From positions 62,001-126,000 of the forward strand of contig NZ_ML137197.1 in the NCBI RefSeq assembly GCF_004011805.1: 64,000 nucleotides of DNA, written 5' to 3'. Shown in pieces: positions 59,904 to 64,000 of this stretch. Each line of letters begins with the position of its first letter. Within the stretch, counting starts at the first letter, position 1. The notes under the pieces are model-generated. The model was not told the origin of the DNA. It did no database searches and worked only from the letters and a program-made list of their open reading frames with translations. The stretch is from Piscinibacter defluvii. GTDB lineage: Bacteria; Pseudomonadota; Gammaproteobacteria; Burkholderiales; Burkholderiaceae_C. The position numbers and the translations under genes were made by a program.

Positions 59904-59959
59904 GCCCGCCGGAGGCTCCGGCGGGCACCCTGCGTGCGGCGCGGCCCCTGCCGCGCCGC
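59904..59959 (+). other. Two strong hairpins between xylF and xylH
   Basis: A 10-bp perfect stem (GCCCGCCGGA/TCCGGCGGGC, 59904-59926, loop GGC) is followed by another (GCGGCGCGGC/GCCGCGCCGC, 59936-59959, loop CCCT). Neither has a T-run. They lie in the 88-bp gap and would raise xylF mRNA stability relative to the permease genes. Confidence 0.7.
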
Positions 59960-59980
59960 CGCCTTCCCTCAGGAGTCCAG

Positions 59981-61186
59981 ATGCTCTCGGGCCTGCTGGC
60001 GCGGCTGCGCCTCGATCCCCGCCTGTCGTCGATGGTGGCGGCGCTGGTCGTCATCTCGATCGTGCTGAACCTCATGACCGGCGGCCTCTTCCTCTCGCCG
60101 GAGAACCTCTACAACCTGTCGATCCAGACCTGCGTGATCGCGGTGATGGCCTGCGGCATGGTGTACGTGATCGTCGCGCGCCAGATCGACCTCTCGGTCG
60201 GCTCGCTGCTCGCCTTCAGCGGCATGGCCGCGGCCTGGGTGCAGACACGCGGTTTCCCGCCGGGCTCCACCGCCGGCTGGATCGCGAGCATCGTGGTCGC
60301 GCTGCTGCTGGGCGCGCTGGTCGGCACGCTGCAGGGCGCGCTGGTCGCGAAGATGCGCATCCCGGCCTTCATCGTCACGCTGGCCGGCTACCTGATGTTC
60401 CGCGGCGCCGCCTTCCTGGTCAGCGACGGCCAGACCCTCGCGCCGCTGCACCCCACCTACCAGGCGCTGGGCGGCGGGGTCAACGGCGCGATCGGCGTGG
60501 TGCCGAGCATCGGGCTGGGCCTGCTCGCCGCGGCCTGGGTCGCCTGGCACGCCTGGACCGGCCGGCGCGACCAGCAGCGCTACGGCATCGAGCCGGCGCC
60601 GGTCTGGGTCGACGCGCTGAAGGTCGCGCTGATGTGCGGCGCGATCGCCGGCTTCGTCTGGGTGATGTGCCTGGCGCCCGACTTCACCAACGTCGACGCC
60701 GAGGGCAACCCGCGCGGCCGCGGCATCGGCGTGCCGGTGCTGATCCTGATCGTGATCGTGGTCTTCATGACCTTCGTCGCGCAGCGCACGCGCTACGGCC
60801 GCTACGTGTTCGCCTACGGCGGCAACCCGGAGGCGGCGCTGCTGTCGGGCCTGCCGACCACCTGGCTGGTCTGGTCGCTGTTCATCCTGACCGGCGTGCT
60901 GGCGGCCATCGCCGCGGTCATCACCACCGCGCGGCTGGGCTCGGGCGCCAACTCGATCGGCCAGCTCGCCGAGCTGTACGTGATCTCGGCCGCGGTGATC
61001 GGCGGCACCTCGTTCGCCGGCGGCACCGGCTCGGTGCCCGGCGCGGTGCTCGGTGCGCTGCTGATCCAGACGCTGGACAACGGCATGGTGCTGCTCGATG
61101 TCTCCAGCCCGATGCGCCAGATCTTCATCGGCATCGTGCTGATCGTCTCGGTGTGGTTCGACGTGGTCTACCAGAAACGGAGCTGA
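59981..61186 (+). CDS. xylH: D-xylose ABC transporter permease
   Basis: The 401-residue integral membrane protein has about ten hydrophobic segments and the BPD_transp_2 layout. It has [80 protein letters not shown] and the conserved [29 protein letters not shown]. It is longer than ribose-type permeases because of an insertion near [14 protein letters not shown], typical for XylH. CAGGAG precedes the ATG. xylG follows 2 bp after the stop. Confidence 0.93.
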   Translation: MLSGLLARLRLDPRLSSMVAALVVISIVLNLMTGGLFLSPENLYNLSIQTCVIAVMACGMVYVIVARQIDLSVGSLLAFSGMAAAWVQTRGFPPGSTAGWIASIVVALLLGALVGTLQGALVAKMRIPAFIVTLAGYLMFRGAAFLVSDGQTLAPLHPTYQALGGGVNGAIGVVPSIGLGLLAAAWVAWHAWTGRRDQQRYGIEPAPVWVDALKVALMCGAIAGFVWVMCLAPDFTNVDAEGNPRGRGIGVPVLILIVIVVFMTFVAQRTRYGRYVFAYGGNPEAALLSGLPTTWLVWSLFILTGVLAAIAAVITTARLGSGANSIGQLAELYVISAAVIGGTSFAGGTGSVPGAVLGALLIQTLDNGMVLLDVSSPMRQIFIGIVLIVSVWFDVVYQKRS

Positions 61187-61188
61187 AC

Positions 61189-61974
61189 ATGGAGCAGGCC
61201 ACTGTCGGCCCCGCCACCGACCGCACCCCGTTCGTCGAGATGCGGCAGATCGTCAAGCGCTTCGGCGGCCTGATCGCCGTCAACCATGTGGACCTCGACC
61301 TGTACGCCGGCGAGTGCGTTGGCGTGCTCGGCCACAACGGCGCCGGCAAGACGGTGCTGATCAAGACGCTCTCGGGCGTCTACATCCCCGACGAAGGCAC
61401 GATCAGGGTGCACGGCCAGGAGGTGCACTTCCGCAACCCGCACGACGCGCGCGTGGCCGGCATCGAGACCATCCACCAGACCCTCGCGCTGGCCGACAAC
61501 CTCGACGGCCCCGGCAACCTGTTCCTCGGCCGCGAGCTGCTCACGCCCTGGCGCACGCTGGACAGCCGGCGCATGGAGTACGAGGCACGCAACGTCATCA
61601 AGCGGCTGAACCCGAACTTCAAGAACATCCTCGACCCGGTGCTGCGCATGTCCGGCGGGCAGCGCCAGTCGGTGGCGATCGCGCGCGCGCTGTACTTCAA
61701 CGCCCGCATCCTGATCATGGACGAACCCTGCGCCGCGCTCGGCCCGGCCGAGACGCGCATGGTGCTCGAGACCATCAAGCGGCTGAAGGACGAGGGCATC
61801 GGCATCTTCCTGATCAGCCACGAGATGCACGACGTATTCGAGGTCTGCGACCGCGCCACCGTGATGAAGAACGGCAGCGTGGTCGGCATGGTGCGCATGC
61901 AGGACGTCACTCCCGACGAGGTGCTGCAGATGATCATCCAGGGCAAGCGCCCGGGCCAGGCGCTGGCGGCATGA
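61189..61974 (+). CDS. xylG: D-xylose ABC transporter ATP-binding protein, single domain
   Basis: The 261-residue protein has one ATPase domain: Walker [11 protein letters not shown]-loop ETIHQTLAL, signature MSGGQRQS, Walker [12 protein letters not shown] and H-loop ISHEMHDVF. Most XylG proteins carry two such domains in about 500 residues; this one has half the usual length, so it would act as a homodimer, as in the FrcA-type sugar importers. Walker B is followed by Cys instead of the common Thr. It overlaps the next gene by ATGA. Confidence 0.9.
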   Translation: MEQATVGPATDRTPFVEMRQIVKRFGGLIAVNHVDLDLYAGECVGVLGHNGAGKTVLIKTLSGVYIPDEGTIRVHGQEVHFRNPHDARVAGIETIHQTLALADNLDGPGNLFLGRELLTPWRTLDSRRMEYEARNVIKRLNPNFKNILDPVLRMSGGQRQSVAIARALYFNARILIMDEPCAALGPAETRMVLETIKRLKDEGIGIFLISHEMHDVFEVCDRATVMKNGSVVGMVRMQDVTPDEVLQMIIQGKRPGQALAA

Positions 61975-63590
61975 AGCGGCGGGCGGCCCTTGCTGCGCTG
62001 GCGCTGGCGGCGCCGGGCCTCGCGCTGGCGCAGTCGCCGGCGGTGCCGCGCTTCGTCGAGGAAACCGACGCGGCCGGCCTGCAGAGCCGCTTCGACGGCG
62101 ACTGGGAGTACACGGTGGGCGGCGGCGTCGCCGCGTTCGACTGCGACGGCAGCGGGCTGCCCTCGCTGTTCGTGGCCGGCGGCGCGAACCGCTCGAAGTT
62201 CTACCGCAACAAGAGCGCGCGCGGCGGGCCGCTCAGGCTGGCCGCCGAACGCGCCGGCCTCGAGCTGACCAGCACGCTCGGGGCCTACCCGGTCGACCTG
62301 GACGGCGACGGCGTGCTCGACCTGGTCGTGCTGCGGGTCGGCGAGACGCTGCTGATGCGCGGCCTGGGCGACTGCCGCTTCGAGCGCGCCAACGAACGCT
62401 GGGGCTTCCAGGGCGGCAACCAGTGGACCACCGCGTTCGCCGCCGCCTGGCTCGGTTCCGATGCCCGCCCGACGCTGGCCTTCGGCACCTACGTCGACCG
62501 CGCGCGCCAGGACTTTCCCTGGGGCAACTGCACCGACAACCTGCTGCTGCGCCCGGCCCCCGGCGAGGCGCTCGCCTACGAGGCGCCGCTGCCGCTGCGA
62601 CCCGGCCATTGCGCGCTCGGCATGCTGTTCTCCGACTGGAACCGCAGCGGCATGCCGGCGCTGCGCATCACCAACGACCGCGAGTACTACAAGGGCGGGC
62701 ACGAACAGCTCTGGCACATCGAGCCGGGCGCGGCGCCGCGCCTGTTCACCGCCGCCGAGGGCTGGAAGCCGCTGCAGATCTGGGGCATGGGCATCGCCAG
62801 CGCCGACCTCGACGGCAGCGGCTACCCGGCCTACTTCCTGACCAGCATGGCCGACAACAAGCTGCAGGTGCTCAGCAGCGGGCCGGGGCGGCCGGAGTAC
62901 AAGGACATCGCCTTCGCCAGCGGCGTGACCGCGCACCGGCCGCACGCCGGCGGCGACGTGCATCCCTCGACCGCCTGGCATGCCCAGTTCGCCGACGTCA
63001 ACAACGACGGGCGCTCCGACCTGTTCATCGTCAAGGGCAACGTCGGCAACATGCCGGACTTCGCGATGCTCGACCCGAGCAACCTGCTGCTGGGTGCGGG
63101 CCGCGGCCGCTTCGTGGAGTCGGCCATCGAGGCCGGGCTGCAGAACTACCAGCGCGGCCGCGGCGGCCTGCTGGTCGACCTGAACGCCGACGGGCTGCTC
63201 GATGCCGTGATCGTCAACCGTTGGGACCGCGCCCGGCTGTGGCGCAACGTCGGCGCCGGCACGGCCAGCGCACCGAAGCCGCTCGGCCACTGGCTGCAGG
63301 TGCGGCTGCGGCAGGACGGCGGCAACCGCGACGCGGTGGGCGCCTGGCTCGAGGTGGAGGCCGGCGGGCGCGTGCAGCGCTGCGAGCAGGTGGTGGGCGG
63401 CGGCCACGTGAGCGGCCAGCTCGGTGCACTGCACATGGGCCTGGGCGAAGCCACCAGCGCCCGCGTGCGGGTGCTCTGGCCGGGCGCCAAGCCCGGCGAT
63501 GCGGCACTCACCAGTCCGTGGTACGAGGCCGCGGCCGACCGGCTCTACGTGCTCGACCGCCAGAAGGGCCTGCAACCGTGGCAGCCCTGA
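61971..63590 (+). CDS. Secreted FG-GAP/VCBS repeat protein with a C-terminal UnbV/ASPIC domain
   Basis: The 539-residue protein has a signal peptide ([13 protein letters not shown]). Calcium-binding-like FG-GAP motifs occur several times ([58 protein letters not shown]). It ends in an ASPIC/UnbV domain ([34 protein letters not shown]). This is the layout of CRTAC1-like proteins, which have no agreed function in bacteria. It overlaps xylG by four bases and the next gene by 13 bases, so it is cotranslated with the xylose transporter and the following haloperoxidase-like protein. Confidence 0.88.
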   Translation: MKRRAALAALALAAPGLALAQSPAVPRFVEETDAAGLQSRFDGDWEYTVGGGVAAFDCDGSGLPSLFVAGGANRSKFYRNKSARGGPLRLAAERAGLELTSTLGAYPVDLDGDGVLDLVVLRVGETLLMRGLGDCRFERANERWGFQGGNQWTTAFAAAWLGSDARPTLAFGTYVDRARQDFPWGNCTDNLLLRPAPGEALAYEAPLPLRPGHCALGMLFSDWNRSGMPALRITNDREYYKGGHEQLWHIEPGAAPRLFTAAEGWKPLQIWGMGIASADLDGSGYPAYFLTSMADNKLQVLSSGPGRPEYKDIAFASGVTAHRPHAGGDVHPSTAWHAQFADVNNDGRSDLFIVKGNVGNMPDFAMLDPSNLLLGAGRGRFVESAIEAGLQNYQRGRGGLLVDLNADGLLDAVIVNRWDRARLWRNVGAGTASAPKPLGHWLQVRLRQDGGNRDAVGAWLEVEAGGRVQRCEQVVGGGHVSGQLGALHMGLGEATSARVRVLWPGAKPGDAALTSPWYEAAADRLYVLDRQKGLQPWQP

Positions 63591-64000
63591 TCCGCAACGC
63601 ACTGGTTGCACTGCTGCTGGCCGCGTGCCTCGGCTCGCCGGGCCGCGCGCAGGGCACCGGGCCGGAGGCGGCGCGCTACAGCGCGGCCGTGGCCACCGAG
63701 TGGTTCCGCGTCGTGCTGCCGGCGATCCAGCAGACGCCGGGGCAGTCGCCGCCGGTGGCCGCGCGCACGCTGGCCGTGCTCGGCCTCGGGCTGCACGAGA
63801 GCATCGTCGCCGGCCTCCCCGGCCAGCGCAGCCTGACCGGCCAGCTCAACGAACTCGACTCGCTGCCGCCGGCCCAGCCGGACGAGGTGCTGCACTGGCC
63901 GACCGTGGCCAACGCCACCCTGGCCGCGCTGACGCAGATGCTGCTGCCGAACGCGCCGGCCGACTGGAAGGCGCGCTTCGAGGCGCTCGAGCGCAACATG
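63578..64000 (+). CDS. Vanadium haloperoxidase/PAP2-like protein, N-terminal part
   Basis: A GTG at 63578 starts a frame that stays open to the end of the window (141 residues). It has a signal segment with a possible lipobox (LLLAAC). ATEWFRVVLPAIQQTPGQSPPVAARTLAVLGLGLHESIVAG and PTVANATLAALTQMLLPN follow, resembling the N-terminal helices of bacterial vanadium-dependent haloperoxidase/PAP2 proteins. The catalytic histidines lie beyond the window. It overlaps the UnbV gene by 13 bases. Co-occurrence of UnbV/FG-GAP and haloperoxidase-like genes is common in my knowledge of such families. Confidence 0.7.
   Translation, partial: MAALIRNALVALLLAACLGSPGRAQGTGPEAARYSAAVATEWFRVVLPAIQQTPGQSPPVAARTLAVLGLGLHESIVAGLPGQRSLTGQLNELDSLPPAQPDEVLHWPTVANATLAALTQMLLPNAPADWKARFEALERNM

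Overview
The window is a GC-rich chromosomal segment, densely coded on both strands. The gene content points to a betaproteobacterium of the order Burkholderiales, probably near the Rubrivivax/Leptothrix/Piscinibacter group; this is inferred from YaeQ, PpnP, YajQ, the paired acyl-CoA dehydrogenases, the ribF-ileS neighbourhood and codon use. No rRNA, tRNA, CRISPR array, insertion sequence or prophage was recognised. The two ends cut genes: an S9 peptidase at the left edge and a haloperoxidase/PAP2-like protein at the right edge.

Layout. 0-6 kb: end of an S9 peptidase, a 2OG-Fe oxygenase, a 46-residue four-cysteine protein with a cupin, an outer-membrane barrel, a MetE-like methyltransferase, a TPR-GGDEF protein and a cold-shock protein with a long leader and a strong terminator. 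6-12 kb: two signalling loci, a PAS hybrid kinase and a six-PAS kinase translationally coupled to a receiver-only regulator. 12-25 kb: oligopeptidase A, glutathione reductase, an oxidoreductase, a voltage-gated K+ channel gene broken by a perfect 38-bp tandem duplication, YaeQ, a small acetyltransferase, prolyl oligopeptidase, DUF924, and an acyl-CoA synthetase coupled to a TPR-methyltransferase. 25-31 kb: a Ser/Thr kinase, a helical-repeat protein, PpnP, MurB, YajQ, a retropepsin-like protease and an MFS transporter. 32-42 kb: a co-directional run of two acyl-CoA dehydrogenases, a P1 peptidase, a pseudouridine synthase, RibF, IleS and a hybrid kinase. 42-47 kb: four minus-strand genes (FeeM-like acyltransferase, EEP nuclease/phosphatase, TPR protein, TonB-C-like protein) that, with the kinase, separate ileS from lspA. 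47-51 kb: lspA, a DUF4399-like protein, an AarF/UbiB-family kinase and a DUF2189 membrane protein.

51.7-54.3 kb is the most unusual part. It is a tight five-gene set: a protein with a possible winged helix, a small GTPase with the FGTPGQ switch of the CvnD/MglA type, and three small roadblock/LC7-like proteins. The set resembles an actinobacterial conservon without its histidine kinase, or an expanded MglA/MglB module.

54.8-64 kb is a D-xylose locus: a LacI-type repressor with a near-perfect palindrome on its own promoter, xylB, xylA, xylF, xylH and a single-domain xylG, mostly overlapping. It runs without a gap into an FG-GAP/UnbV secreted protein and a haloperoxidase-like gene.

Two genome-style features recur. 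Convergent genes end within 0-13 bp of each other, sometimes with both stop codons inside one palindrome. Several genes have a -10-like hexamer 6-13 nt before the start codon and no Shine-Dalgarno, suggesting leaderless mRNAs.
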